The notes beneath the pieces were generated by a model, which was not told the DNA's origin, did not search any database, and was given only the letters and a program-made list of their open reading frames with translations. Both the position numbers and the translations under genes were made by a program. From the NCBI RefSeq assembly GCF_000512585.2, contig NC_089242.1, positions 2,170,001-2,234,000 on the forward strand: 64,000 nt of DNA, written 5' to 3'. The stretch is from Kwoniella bestiolae CBS 10118 (lineage: Eukaryota > Basidiomycota > Tremellomycetes > Tremellales > Cryptococcaceae). This document shows positions 1 to 12,294 of the stretch, piece by piece. The first letter of the stretch is position 1; each line of letters opens with the position of its first letter.

Positions 1-520
1 TGCTCTGAGAGTTATGTCTCCCTTGTTGTGCTACCAATGCCACTTTGGCTCTTGAGCCCCGGGCAAGTTGAACGGATTTCTTTCACTTGACATTGGGGTG
101 AGAGTTGGATCAAGGTGTAAGCCGAAGTGAGAAGGGAGCGAAAAGATAAGCTCAAGCGCAAAGAGTGCATGACGAGGAGTCAGTATAAGTACATGCAATC
201 CGTAGCGACGGGAACGGCGTGCCCCAGAGAATTTTGTTGTTAAGCCTTTCGATGGTCGCTGGTCGCTAACACACACCATACCAAAGTTAGATACCGTACG
301 TGAATATTTTCTTGTATAAGCCTATCTCAGGTCAAGCAATGACTTATGGAAAGGTACATTCGTGCATGTTCATACTATCTTAGCCTAATTCTACCTGGGT
401 AGTGCGTATTCCACAAACTGATTTCCAAAGTTCACCGACCTAGGTTAGGACTAGGACGAACAAGAAGCTCCTCTCTGCTGACTTTTGTGATGCGAGACGA
501 TGTTGGTTGTTGATCATAGG
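1..520. other. gene-poor left edge
   Basis: No supported gene. The open frames here are short, lack splice-consistent extensions and show no recognisable motif. The right part is the 3' flank of the minus-strand helical gene that ends at 521. Confidence 0.5.
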
Positions 521-2279
521 TCATTTGGCTGGTGGCGTCGAGGCAGCCTTCAATTGATCATCGTGAATTTTCTGAAGATCTTGCCAAGTTGGAGGATCGG
601 CCGAAATGTCCTGCGCAGGGGTTGCGTTTTTATCGTCCGCGACCAAACCATCATACGTTTTTTGGATGTCGGGTTGAGCGAATTTCCTAAGCTTATCGAT
701 GAATCTTTCCATGATAGGTTTCCAGCTGCCATCGTTCTTAGCATAGGCGTCGGCTATATCGTCGGCGTACGTCTACGAAAGAAAGTATTGCTCAGCAAAT
801 CAAAGTTGCGCAATTGTTCTTGGTCGATTTCCGAGACATACATTAACACTAGTGAAATCTTGTGCGGAGCTTTCGGCCATAGTCAGGTATAACCTCGCGG
901 ACGCTAATTGCCCAATGGCAGTTCTGAGCTTGTCCTCCTCTTTACTCTCTTGGTATTTCCCGTAGGCGTATATGCCCTGTCATGACTGTAGTCAGCAATC
1001 ACATCGCGACTATGAATCGGACGCGGCCTCCTGAACTGACTCCCATGAGGACTAGACCGGCGATGAATCCGTACTGCCAGGGACCTGGATATCAGCAAAG
1101 GATCACAGCAAAAATAAAGCAGTATAGCGACTCACAACACCTCGTGTCATGCAGGTTCGAGAAGCAGCATATGCAGCCTCCAAGCTGTCAGTGGCTGCTG
1201 TCAATTCGACGTCAGCAGCCGCCGAATCGGCTCTGGCAATTTGTGCCAGTCTTGATGTCTCTGCTTCTTCGTCAAGCAAGCCCGCAAGTCGTTCTTGTTG
1301 AGCTTCGGTTACCTCCTGACCATCGATCAATTTTTGCGTGAGGACTAGATAGATCTATCAGATCCGTTCAATGGAAGACCAGGACAAGGTGTATTTTACC
1401 TTGTTCGTTCATCGTTGTTGACAATCTGGCCAGAGTAGCTTCATCTACCGCATCCAGAGCAGCGAGTCGCAAGGCCGAAGCTGCGTACAACGAAATGAAA
1501 TGATCTGGTTCAGCATTCTGGCGGAGGGGTATTATACGACTTATGCCTTACCTCTGGTGATAGCCGTAATGTATCTGAACCCAACAGTCATATCGAAGGA
1601 CAAGCCAGCCTCTGAAGCAACACATTTGATTCAGTTTTCTAGGGTCGATTGTACAATCACATATGATGGAGTGCATGAACAAAAGGAGAATACCAACTAA
1701 TTTGGGAAAAGCCATATACTGATGAGTTCATAGTAGGGAAGTGCTGCCAGTCAGCTCATGATGATCCATCAAGCAGAAAGCCAAGCTGTAGAATGGATTC
1801 ATACGTACACATGAAAAGAGAACCAATGAAATTTCCGACAACGCTGAGGTGACCTGCCATATCTTTGCCAAGTACCTCTTCCCATTGGCTCGTAAAAGTA
1901 TTATCGTCGATGAGCTGTATGATGAGATATACAGTATCAGACTAGATCTCGAATAGTCAGAATATCAAACTGGCTGACCTTTTGAAATCGCGCTTGATCC
2001 GCCTCAGGAAGGTCCTTCTTACATTCTGCCATGAAATCGCTCATTGATGACAAGTTTCGTTGGTGTAACATATTGGTGATTGAGTCGTTGGCGGCTCCAG
2101 CTAGCGTGACGAAATTGTCGTTCTGTTTCTGTATACTAGATATAATATCAAGGGTTCTGCTATCAGCATTGCACTACTGAGCTTCATCATAAGGGATCAC
2201 AAGCTCACTCGTTGGTGATCAATTTATTGGCTTGTATGAGATATTGAAGCCTGTTGGTCATAGATTGTAATGAAGACAT
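521..2279 (-). CDS. helical protein of unknown function with hydrophobic segments, many exons
   Basis: I do not recognise the family. About nine or ten small exons can be joined in frame on the minus strand: start ATG at 2277-2279 (MSSLQSMTNRLQYL), stop at 521-523 (STPPAK*). Exons include about 1981-2140, 1805-1918, 1377-1512, 1129-1346, 1010-1067 and 521-776, with GTGAGT, GTACGT or GTAAAA donors. The protein is roughly 390 residues and mostly predicted helix. The N-terminal part is polar. A middle part rich in Ala, Glu and Asp (LLDEEAETSRLAQIARADS) looks like a long amphipathic or coiled-coil helix. It is followed at once by a glycine-rich hydrophobic stretch (YGFIAGLVLMGVSSGG), then another charged helical region (YQESKEEDKLRTAIGQL). 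A second weaker hydrophobic stretch (HLSVVGNFIGSLFM) lies upstream. No signal peptide or catalytic motif is visible. A membrane-associated or membrane-inserting helical protein is possible but is inference only. Confidence 0.55.
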
Positions 2280-3370
2280 CTTTCGCTACGTGAACTAGAT
2301 GTGAGAATGCAGCAATGCTGATGAGGTGGTGGTCAGGAAAGACGGCTGATGTTCCGCATTTCGAGCTGATTATATACGCAATCAGAAGGAGGATTTCAGA
2401 TTGTCGGAAAATTGATAACCGATACGAGTAACATGATCTTGGTGGACACATGCTATCATTGCATGACCCGAAGAACAATGCTCAGGCTGAGACTTGGCGC
2501 AGGAACGTATCATATGAAGTTCCGTACAATGTTCATAATCGGATCGCAATTCTAACTTACACGGCTCTCGAGATTGGTGATCATACGGCAGGGACCTGGG
2601 GACTGTCTCGTCCAACGGTCGCTCTCATGGTGTGGGCAAGGTTTCACGGCTCCAGGTATGAGATTAAGGAACGATCATCCGTGGCGCGAGGCACGCGAAA
2701 GGTAATCACGTGGAACACTAGATATCACCATGACAGCTCCTTACAATCACATCAATCGATTGCTGATGTTGCGATTGACCGGCCTCTCAGACACCGTGAA
2801 AATATCTCAAATGGCAGGAGTGAAAGTATCACACGACATGCGCCTCTCCGCACGTTTCCGCTGTTTTGAGTTTCGGCGCCAGAACAGCGTTCATCTGCCC
2901 AGATGCCCAGGCGCCCAAATGTCTAAGTGGCTCCAACTCTTTCCGGTTCCGCGATGGTCGAGTGGGACGTAAGAAGGCATGGTTCATCTCTGCGACCGTA
3001 TACAACTCTTTCATGTGAACAACGAGCCACCTACATGCCTCAGCTTCTGTGAGACGCGGTGTCGAGCGGTCTTGGCGGTCAATAGGGTGAAAATGACTCG
3101 TACCCTTACCGCAATGTGTCGACTGGTTGCACGGGCAGCGATCATTCCATGGTGTTTGCATGTGTAACCTTATATAGAACGTGACTTTCGCTTGTTGATG
3201 TTTATGTAATGTAAACACAAGATCATCAGATCGTAGACGATTTACTGTCAAGTCGTGCTATGTAGTATTTGCCTTGATATCAGGGGAATGATGCCCATGA
3301 AAGACATATAAGGGGGTTCTCCGTGACTATCCTGCTCTTCTGATCATACACAACCACTTTCCTTGCTTGT
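2280..3370. other. intergenic region
   Basis: About 1.1 kb between the start of the helical gene and the 3' end of the velvet gene. Several short open frames occur on both strands, but none has a motif or splice-supported extension. It probably holds the promoter of the minus-strand gene ending at 521. Confidence 0.4.
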
Positions 3371-5511
3371 CTACCGATCCATTCGTTCATCCTCAACGAT
3401 TGATCTGAAATTTGGTCCCTCCCCCGACCCAGCAGATCCAGCGGCCAGCCCAACAGAGCTCCTCGACCCTCCGGATCCAGATAAAACGACACTCCCACTT
3501 TCACCCGAGATATCATGCACCGTGTGAATACTCGATCCGGTCGAAGCTCCTTTCCCAGAGTCATGACTGCGCCCACTATCACTATCTTGGAGGGGTTTCG
3601 CCGCGGGTCTCTCTTTCGTCTTTCCTGTAGAGGGCTTCTTATTTGGTTTATCGGAGAACATCGGTGGTGGTGGTATGACATTTTGAGAGGTCGAAGAAGG
3701 TGGAGGAGAAGAAGCGGTTCGTTCGTTCTAGGGTAGTAGCCAAAAGATGATATCATCAGCGATGAGGTGACATTCTACCACATTGATGACGTGTGCATGA
3801 GTGGCGAAGATCGACATTACTCCGATGATCGTCGTCTGTATCCATGATAGGCACACTTCACTTTGCTTCCGATAATGAAAACAAGACTCACTTTTCTGGT
3901 GTTCAGTTTGAATCCTTGTTTGGCGAAATGTTCGGCCAAATCGGTTGGTTTGGGCAATGGAGGTACTCTGTTGACCAGACATATGCGATCAATAGCGGTC
4001 TTTCAGTACTTACACAAGAATAAAAAATACTCACTGTCTGGGTGAGTACACTCTGAATGGTTGACTCTGTGCTTCGACCAGACAGGGTGCGGGAACGCCT
4101 TCGTCGGAGGCGATGGCAGTAAGATCGAAGCATCTGAATCGCAGCGAGTATGTCCCTTCTTGACGAACAGAGAGATCCTGAAGGTGTCGATGGATCAGCG
4201 TCAACGATGACGGACATTCAAGACGCGTTTCAGACTCACCGTGAACAAAAACCAAGTTCCCATCCCACCCTCAGGTGCAGGAACCCTCACACCCGCGACA
4301 TGCAGATTCCCATAAAGATTTCTGACGCCTTTTGATGATCCACCTGTTTCCGTCCTTGAGCTACCGCCCGATCTATTTGCCGATTGAGTCCTGCTGGTAT
4401 ATCCAGATTGCATCATCGAGATGGGTTGGTCAGGCTCATCTTCTTTCAATTCATCCTCAGACGAAGGATTGTCTACTATCATTGATTCTTCCGGGACTTG
4501 TCGGGGTGGTGCTCCACTTCCTGATCTGATATTCGATACACGTTCTTTCGCAAAAAACCCTCCTTGCTGCATGGTCGGAGGCGATGATCTCATGATCTCC
4601 AATCTCTCTCCACTACCGTCCAGCATAGGCACATCGTCATCATCGTCGCTTCCCACATCTACATCCCCAACGCCTTGGCCATCTTCCTCTGCGTATCGTG
4701 ATTTTGGTTTTGATGATGATGCTTGGTGAGAGGTAGAAGGGATACCAATGCTCCTATTGGGTTTCTCCGACGGAGGACCAAGTTCGGCAGCACAGATAAG
4801 ATGACTGGGTTCAATCGAACTATTCCAACCATACCCGGGAAGGGGAAAGTCAACGCCGCAAGAGGGGTGAGAACCCCTTCGATGATGGTTGAGAGATTGC
4901 GGAAGAAGGATACCTTTTTTCAAGGATAATATGAGAAGTACGTAGACTGTGTGGAAGAAGAACCTCGAACGAACCTCGGATCCACTTCTTCCTCTGAGCC
5001 TGTCCCACTTCCACTCCCGCCGCTTCTCCTACGTCTTTTCTGCTCCATCGCGCGGAAACGCACTATCGGCGCTGGACCGATAGGTCTTCGATCTTTTTCG
5101 GTCTTTCGCCTGCCCAACACTGGTTCCTGTGCTACAGCCAGTGCAAATCTATACGTACACAGGGTCAGCCAGTATAAGGGGAGAAAGGGATATAGCACCA
5201 ACTCACCGTAATGATCTGCCCGCGAACATTCCATGTTTGACCAACACTGGCGGAGTAAATACCCAATCTATCTCCTCATTAGCAGGGGGGCCTTCAGCGG
5301 GTAAGGTCGAGCTTGATGTTGCGGTCGTCGTGTGGTCGTGTGAGAAGACATTCGAAGTCAGAGGAGATGAGGATGCAGGTTGTGATCGACTACCGAGAAC
5401 GGTGTTTGTGGTAAGTCTTGTTGAGGACGATGGGCTGGATGCAGAGAGGGAGTTGTGTGATGATGATGAGCTGGCAGCTCTCCCTAGCGGAGGTGGAGGT
5501 GGAGGATACAT
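3371..5511 (-). CDS. velvet-domain transcriptional regulator with large insertion
   Basis: This is a fungal velvet factor (VeA/VelB/VosA superfamily), nuclear regulators of development and secondary metabolism that bind DNA as dimers. Exon 1 (5207-5511) starts MYPPPPPPLG and is Ser-rich. Exon 2, from 5148, opens the velvet fold with FALAVAQEPVLGRRK and RRPIGPAPIVRF. The other half of the fold is GTWFLFT|DLSVRQEGTYSLRF, split by an intron between exons ending at 4240 and starting at 4177. It continues as PCLVEAQSQPFRVYSPRQ (to 4035) and LPKPTDLAEHFAKQGFKLN (3892-3967). Between the halves lies roughly 250 residues of acidic and Ser-rich sequence, far longer than the usual loop; VelB proteins have a smaller insertion there. 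The C-terminal exon (about 3371-3740) can be read in two frames. I favour the Ser/Gly-rich one ending VEDERMDR. The family is certain. Which paralogue it is cannot be told from the sequence. Confidence 0.88.
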
Positions 5512-6981
5512 GGTATGTTTCTGCTGTATGTATGGGCCGTTCGATTGAGTTGTATGTATGTATAGTGCCGTGCTGATGAAGTAGATACAGCTTGACCTTC
5601 ATATGTCTTAATGTGAAATGCGACCGTAGTCGAATTTTGCTGTTCTGTTGGATATTTCTGTGCTTGCTCGGGATGGGATGGCTAGTGCTCCGTGTATCTG
5701 ACTGCCTTGTTTGAAGTTCCTATCGAGTATGCTAACCTGGCTGGATGAGATATGGAAGGTCGGGATGTTCAATCAGAGATATAGGGTATCTACGCTTTGT
5801 GAAGCTTGAAGGAGAAGAGTCGGAAATGCTCTGTTCTTCAGTGTGATAAGATAAATTTCGAATTTTGCTCGATCGCGAAGTTGACGTCGTATGTCTCTTT
5901 TTAGACTTGACTTTGTAGGGTATATGATGACTTTGTCGTTTTGAGTGGATGTCGACTATTGATCAGAGGAGAGGCGGTAATGAAGATGGTTGCGGTCCAT
6001 TCTATGGTCATATCATTGTATAGTGAACATACCAAACATAATAAAGCTTACGAGCTATAGGTGATCCCAAGGAATGTGAGGAATGTTCTATCCGGATCGT
6101 TATGTCTCGTGGTGTCCTGTTATGCTTTTTTTTTCTTTTTACTTTTATTCTGTTCTTTTCCTTTTTCTTTTTTCTTTTTCGGTTTGGTTTGGTTTTGGTT
6201 CGGTTGTCACCCATTCATTTAATCGGATGTACGGCGCTAACCAAGTTGACCCACAGAATCAAGAATAGCAGTGGAAGTAAATTGGAATTGAAAATGTGTT
6301 GTGTGGAGTAAGTAATCTTTAAGAAATGGAATAATGGATGAAATGTTGAGATGATTCAGGGTAACGTGATATCACTACTCGTTATATTGGACGAGTTGAA
6401 CACATCATCATGGGAATTGACCCTGTGGAAAATTCATCACCCATTTTTTAGTTCCTGCTTGATACCCTAAATCAACCACAATCGCCACATTCAAAGCGGC
6501 ACAAATGACGTAAGCAGCTTCTGAGCCCGTGAGGTGGGGTGGGGGCGGGTGATGCTAAAGTGGAGGTACAATATAGATTAACACCTCTTCGGAGCAAGCG
6601 AGTCTTGAAATGCTGTATCCAAATGTTGGTAAAATACAACCTGAACACCTGAACTAAACATGCTTGGTAATGTGCTTCCATGCGGGACCACAGATTTCAG
6701 GTAAAGACCGGAACCAGTGTATTCTTGACCGCTACTTCATGCAGTCGAATGCTGGAGACCTCAACTCAAACAAAGCATATGCTTCTCGAACACTAATGGC
6801 AAGAGACAAATCAAAACGCCCAAACTGGATCAAGATTTTTGATAATCGCGTCATGTGCATGTTTTCATAAATATCAAGAAAAAGGACATCTACCAAAACC
6901 AAAAGGAATATGAAGCATCGTCACTGAATTATCGAAAATAAATATCCAGACAATCGAAACAAGGGTATACATAAGTTAGAA
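5512..6981. other. intergenic region, likely velvet-gene promoter
   Basis: 1.47 kb between the velvet gene start and the 3' end of the Gin4-like kinase, both on the minus strand. It contains a long pyrimidine tract at about 6125-6180. I see no gene. Confidence 0.5.
6125..6203. repeat. polypyrimidine tract followed by GT-rich run
   Basis: From 6125 to 6180 the plus strand is almost entirely T and C with few interruptions. It then switches to a GGTTT/GGTTTT-rich run to about 6203. It lies some 600 bp upstream of the velvet start codon, so on the mRNA strand it is a polypurine tract. It is low-complexity sequence, with a promoter element or leader possible but unproven. Confidence 0.7.
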
Positions 6982-9900
6982 TTAGAACCGTATAGTCGAA
7001 GGAATCTGCACGCTCCCAGGCGTAGGAGGTAAATGCGATCTGTGATCCCCGAACCTAGGCGAGGAAGGGACGATAGGCGTAGTAGGTGCAGAAGAGGTAT
7101 ATCTGATAGGAGGAGCAGAAAGTAATGGTTGAGGGTGGGAGGGTATCACTGCAGAAGTGGGTTGTTGAGGGGATGAACGAAGCATTATGGACTGAGGGCG
7201 GGGTGGGTTGGAACTTTCGATTCGGGATTTCAGGCTTACGAACATTGCTATTTGACACATATAGGGATCAGTGTTCTTGCTTTCTTATGGAGCAGACCGG
7301 TTATAAAGCGAGAAGCAACACTCACTCCTGAAAGTTGACTGAGCGCCTTTCTCTAGCGTAAGCGTAACCAGAGTATTATAATTCTGTCCAGCACTCTGAT
7401 TCGCCCTGGAGAACTCCACCTTGAACCTTATCCCCCTCTGAACCCCAGCTCCGGATGATTCCCTGACATCGTCCAAACGGCACTTCAGTCCCCTCACACC
7501 GTCAATCTCTACCAGAGCCACTCTGACGTTCTGCTCGTTCAGGATTTTTCTCACCCTATCACGAGTAGACGAGATATTGTCTTGAGCGAGAAGAGTGAAC
7601 GAGGGAGCCTTGAATGAAAAGAGATTATTGAACCATGATCTCTTGGGTGAGATTCCATTGATAGATGACGAACCAGAAGCGAACGAGGGTGTGGCACTGG
7701 GTGGACCGAGCAGGTCGTTGCCGTTGTGACCATAGGGTACGGGGTCGATACTGACATTCTTGATTTTCTTCTTCAACATTCCGAATCCATCTGATCCCCT
7801 GTGTGCTCTGAATCCCGAGGACTTGGTAGACCAAGATGAGATGGAGGGGTCCGAGGCCATATCGGACGAATCGATGATCACGTACGAGTTGTCCCTTGGT
7901 AGAAGCGACTCGGTAGTGTTTATATCAGTTTGGGGGACAGTTATTCGAGTCACTGGGGGAGGTGCAGGTCGGTTTGCTCGGGGAGGAGGGATAGGTGCGG
8001 GTCGTTCAGCTTGGAATACTGGAATGGGCTGGGGTTGGGGGGATGCCATTGGATGAGGATGAGGGAGTTGGGTATCCCAGATGTTCTGGGGGGAGTAGAT
8101 CTGGGGAGATTCCATTGGTGCGCCGTACGATCCGTTCGATGTTCCTCGATGGGATGATCCGGTGGAAGAAGCGTAGGACCATCGGTTGGTATTGGGGTTG
8201 TTGGTGGGGTACAAGCCTGGTCTTCCACCATGAGAGGGAGGTGGTGGACCGCCAAGACCCAATCCGACCAAGGGGGATGTCGGACCGTGCCCTCCAGCAA
8301 TGGAGGCAGTGAAAGTAGAATGGATAGAAGCGACATCGGCTTCGGTCTCATCGTCATCTGCATCTGCAAATTGCTCGGCACCCTCTTCCTCAACCACCGT
8401 CGAAGGCAAGGTGGTATTATTGGGAGTAGCGCCCGAAGCATAAGCGAGGTACGCTTGATAATCCGTTCCAAGGATTGCCGAGCTCGTAGTGGACGATCCT
8501 GACGCGACGGACGAACGGATGTTCATAGTGTTCAACTGGGCGGCCACTTCGTTGAAGAAGTGTTGGAGCGTCTGGTTGGGAACGACAGGAGCGTTGATAG
8601 GTGGTAATTGGGGTGTTTCAGGTAATGAGCTCAACACCTCTGATCTGGGTCTACTACTGGCAGAGTTGGACGCAGACCCAGGAGGGGAAGGGATGAAATC
8701 TGGTGGAGGCATATCCTTGGTGGGTGTAGCTCCCTGAAGGACGATCGCAGGTGTAGGGGTAGTAGGCATAGGTACACTCGATTCGGTCGATGAGTTTCTA
8801 TTGGACATTGGTGGCCGTGGTCCAACCGGTGATTTACCAGGTGTCAATTTGCCTTTAACGATCCTAGAAACCACTGGGGAGTCCTCTGAACCAGTTACAT
8901 GTGGTTGACCAAGTGCCTTCTTGGGTGTTGGAGCCTGAGGACGGACGACAGGAGTATTTTCGATAGATTCGTTCTCACCCAGCACGGCAAGCTTGGGTTT
9001 ACCAGATACCTGAGGAGCGGGTGGTCCACCTTTCCTCTTGGCGGGTGACGAGCCCTGTTGAGCCTTTCTGGCGTGTCTTCTGGCTCTCTCGGCATCCTCA
9101 TCTTCATCCATGTTGTAGTTCTCCAGATGCCTATTTCGGTACTTGATGAGTAAATGGTAGATTGCTTTTTCCCATGTCTTCTCTTTACTCATCAAAGCAG
9201 TGATGATCTCTTCGTCGGAGGCGCCGGACCAGAGGGTCTTGAGATTACCCATGATGTCCGCGTCGATCTCTTCGGGCGAGTTGACGGGTCGTTCGACCTC
9301 GTCAAGAGAAGGTGGGGAGACAAGCGCTCGACCTGGGATGGGTCTGGTGGGTCTTGATACGAAGAAGGGGTGTTGGAGGATCTCAGGCATCTATCGTAGT
9401 GTCACTCTACATCAGCATGTATAATATGAGTAGGACCGCAATGGCTCAACACACGGTTATTCTCCTCTCGGGGTCTTTCTCTAGCATTCGAGTCAACAGG
9501 TTCCTAGCTGGATCCTTGATCTCATCGGGCATCTCGAATACACCAATCTTGACTTTCTGCAATAACGATCTGATATTGTCGTCGTCGAAAGGTAATCTTC
9601 CAGTCAGAAGCGCGAAAAGGATGATACCGCAAGACCAGATATCAGAGGATGAACCGTGGTATGCTTTACCCTGTATCCACCCAAATAGCGAATCAGCCAT
9701 TACCCTTCCGTACGATGCAACAGCAGAGGTGGGTATAGCGAGAATGAGAACTTACAGCCACAATTTCAGGCGAAGCGTAATGCGGTGAACCACAACTCGT
9801 CTCCAACATCCTCTCGCCAGCCTCCCAAGCAGCCATACCGAAATCTGCTACCTTGATATTCTTATCTTTGTCCAATAGGAGATTCTCAGGTTTCAAATCC

Positions 9901-10583
9901 CGATGGCAGATGTTGAATCGATGGCAGTAATCTACAGCATGGATGATCTGCTGGAAGTAATGTAATGCCTCTGAGATCGGTAGACGGCCTCGTTTGACGA
10001 GGTAGTCGAATAGTTCTCCTCCGGGCACGTACTCCATTATGAGGTATCTGAATGCAATCATCGTCAATAATCACGTTCGCGTCTGAGTCGAACATCACTT
10101 AGGCGAACTGGATGAAGGAATGGAAGACTTACAGTTCAGAAGAAGTTTCCCACACATCATATAGGTTGAGAACGTTGGGATGATCAATCAATTTCATAAT
10201 GACAATTTCCCTCTCAATGCCCAATAGCACTTTATCCGCTCTCGCACCCGCTTCGGACATTGACATCCTCGAGTTCAGTATCAATCCCTTGGGAACAATC
10301 TTGATCGCGGCGTATTTGCCCGTGATGGAATGTTTGGCAATTTTCACTCGTCCTGTTCGCGCAACCAAATCAGACTGAGTATTCTTCCTCACAGGGTGGA
10401 CGGTGGATGCTCACCCGAACTACCTTTCCCGATCGTCCTTCCTATCCTCCACTGACCAATCATCTTCGCATCGTCCTTGCTACTGGATCCATTCGTCCGT
10501 TTCCTACTGACCGTTGCTGGTCTGTTTGCTGAAGCGGAGGAAGACCCAGAGGGGTCTTGATGTCGGGTTGCTACTGATGCCAT
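6982..10583 (-). CDS. GIN4: Gin4/Hsl1/Nim1-class serine/threonine kinase (CAMKL)
   Basis: Start ATG is at 10581-10583 (MASVATRHQDP). The kinase domain begins in exon 1 with the Gly-loop IGKGSSG and continues across an intron with RVKIAKHSITGKYAAIKIV, where AIK holds the ATP-binding lysine. Later exons carry MEYVPGGELFDYL, the catalytic loop HRDLKPENLLLD, VADFGMA and the activation-segment end SCGSPHYASPE. Also present are DIWSCGIILFALLTGRLPF and the lobe end RITMPEILQHPFF. A helical UBA-like or linker segment (EEIITALMSKEKTWEKAIY) follows, then about 400 disordered residues. The C-terminal globular block contains RVALVEIDGVRGLKCRL and GIRFKVEFSRA and resembles a KA1-type membrane-binding domain. 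The last exon ends at 6982 (IPSTIRF*). In yeasts this family controls septin organisation, bud-neck events and the Swe1/Wee1 checkpoint. A Nif1-like gene lies directly upstream on the same strand. The symbol is by family; HSL1 or CDR1 are equally valid orthologue names. Confidence 0.9.
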
Positions 10584-12294
10584 TTTGATGGCTGTTCTTG
10601 GTTCCCTCCGATATCACTGTTTATGGATCAATTCGAAAGATGGTGTATAAGGTAGGAGGTGGATGAGAAGTAATGGTGCTTTAGATTGAGGAGGAGAGTA
10701 TGGGTAGATGAGTTGATGCTGTGTTTATATTTGTGATTACTGCGATATCTTATGGACTGTAGGGTCTGTTGCAGGTGATTTCAATCTAATTTCTTCCTTT
10801 CGTCGTGCTGGCTGTTGGATCTCGGTGTGTCGAGTCAGTGATGATTCTTGTTCTTGTGTTGGCGGTATTAAAGAATGACTATAGTGAGATTATGATGGCC
10901 TGTCGACTGGAATGAATGTATCAAATACCAGAAGAGATGACTGAGTTGAAGATAATGATGAGTAACACCCGCAAATGTCACTGACGACTACGAGCAAAAG
11001 AGGACTTGGTTGTTTAGATCCACTACAGCACTGACACTAACAGCAGTCACAGTAACCAATCATAACAACCCAAGCGAGAGTACGTTAGGCCAACACCCAA
11101 CTCTCACATACAAATTAAACCATACAACCAGTGTCGAGTACGATACGCCTGTAGTCGCAGTAAACATCGAAGAGCAAGGCAAGGTGCGCCCTCGCCCTCG
11201 CCCTCGCACGAAAGATCAGGTCGAATGTGAAGTAAACATCGTCACTGATTTTCCCTTGCATGAGAAATGATATATCCCAATGATGCGGTTGTTATTCGAC
11301 CATCTTCACGTAAATCAATTTGGCTCAAGGCGCACAGACAGAGCTTAGCGGAATCACCGGAAAACCTTGACCCTGAGTTAGCGAATGCACTCTTCGTACC
11401 TTCGTATGTGAAAAATCATTCGCGTGCTTTCTGCTTCTCCTAAGGTAGAGGCGTCGGTTGAATTGCATTCTGCACGAGCAAGAGCAAACATCTGAGCCCA
11501 GGATAAACAACTCCTGAAGTACTAGATGACACACCTCCATCTGATGGGTGGTAATACCCAATAACATGAAATTGGCTTATACTCAGGAACCCTGAATAGA
11601 ATTGACTTGTTTACTCGCTCTTTTCTTGGAACGCTAGGATGGAATAGAAATAGAGCGCGATTGATTTTTCATTCTTGGTGGGTTTGACCCGTATGTATGG
11701 ACGGATGGCTCTCGGTTATCGACGTCAGAGAACGTGTGATCGATTTAGCTCAGTGCATGAGGGTGAAAAGTCTGGATTTGGGAGATCTGGCCGTGCGCTG
11801 CATGACCCTTGATTGCGTCGATGAGTTTACAGTACCAGCGATATATAAGGACTAGAGTCTCTTCGTCGGACATTTCATCAATGACCGATGCTGTTCCCAG
11901 TAGAAGGTCGACAATTCGGTCGATCACGCATAACACAGTAGCTGAGTCATGCAATGGTATGCCGCTAACAAGCTAGGACATCCCAGCTACGATATAATCG
12001 GGAAGCGTGGGACGCCTACACCAAGCAAGGAAACCAAGTACGAGGGCCTCTGTTCCTTAGCTTAGCCACTGAAGAGGGACAGGAACCAGAGTGACAGGAG
12101 TATACATGTCACTGCTTCACATATGCATAAGAAGTAGTATGTATGTAAGATACAGATCTATCAAGATTAGTCTAATGTAATGTCCTGTACGAATTGGTGT
12201 CATAAGCCATCTTCCAGTCTACCACAGCAGACATGGATCAGAAATATTTATTGTCATTATCATCGTCGTCATTCGTGTCGTAAGAGTTGATCGT
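10584..12294. other. intergenic region upstream of the Gin4-like kinase
   Basis: 1.7 kb between the kinase start and the 3' end of the Sel1-repeat gene. It contains a short CCCTCG tandem near 11190-11210 that gives an Arg-Pro run in one spurious frame. I see no gene or RNA. It presumably carries the kinase promoter and a long 5' leader. Confidence 0.45.

Noticed and set aside
2829..3251. 140-codon minus-strand frame with several His and Cys
   Set aside because: There is no ordered metal-binding spacing and composition is like random frames. The neighbouring sequence shows no exon structure.
7950..8471. Long minus-strand open frame overlapping the kinase gene
   Set aside because: It is a shadow frame of the disordered Gin4-like coding region and has no domain.
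11010..11270. 86-codon plus-strand frame with an Arg-Pro run
   Set aside because: The Arg-Pro run comes from a CCCTCG simple repeat. No splice extension or motif was found.
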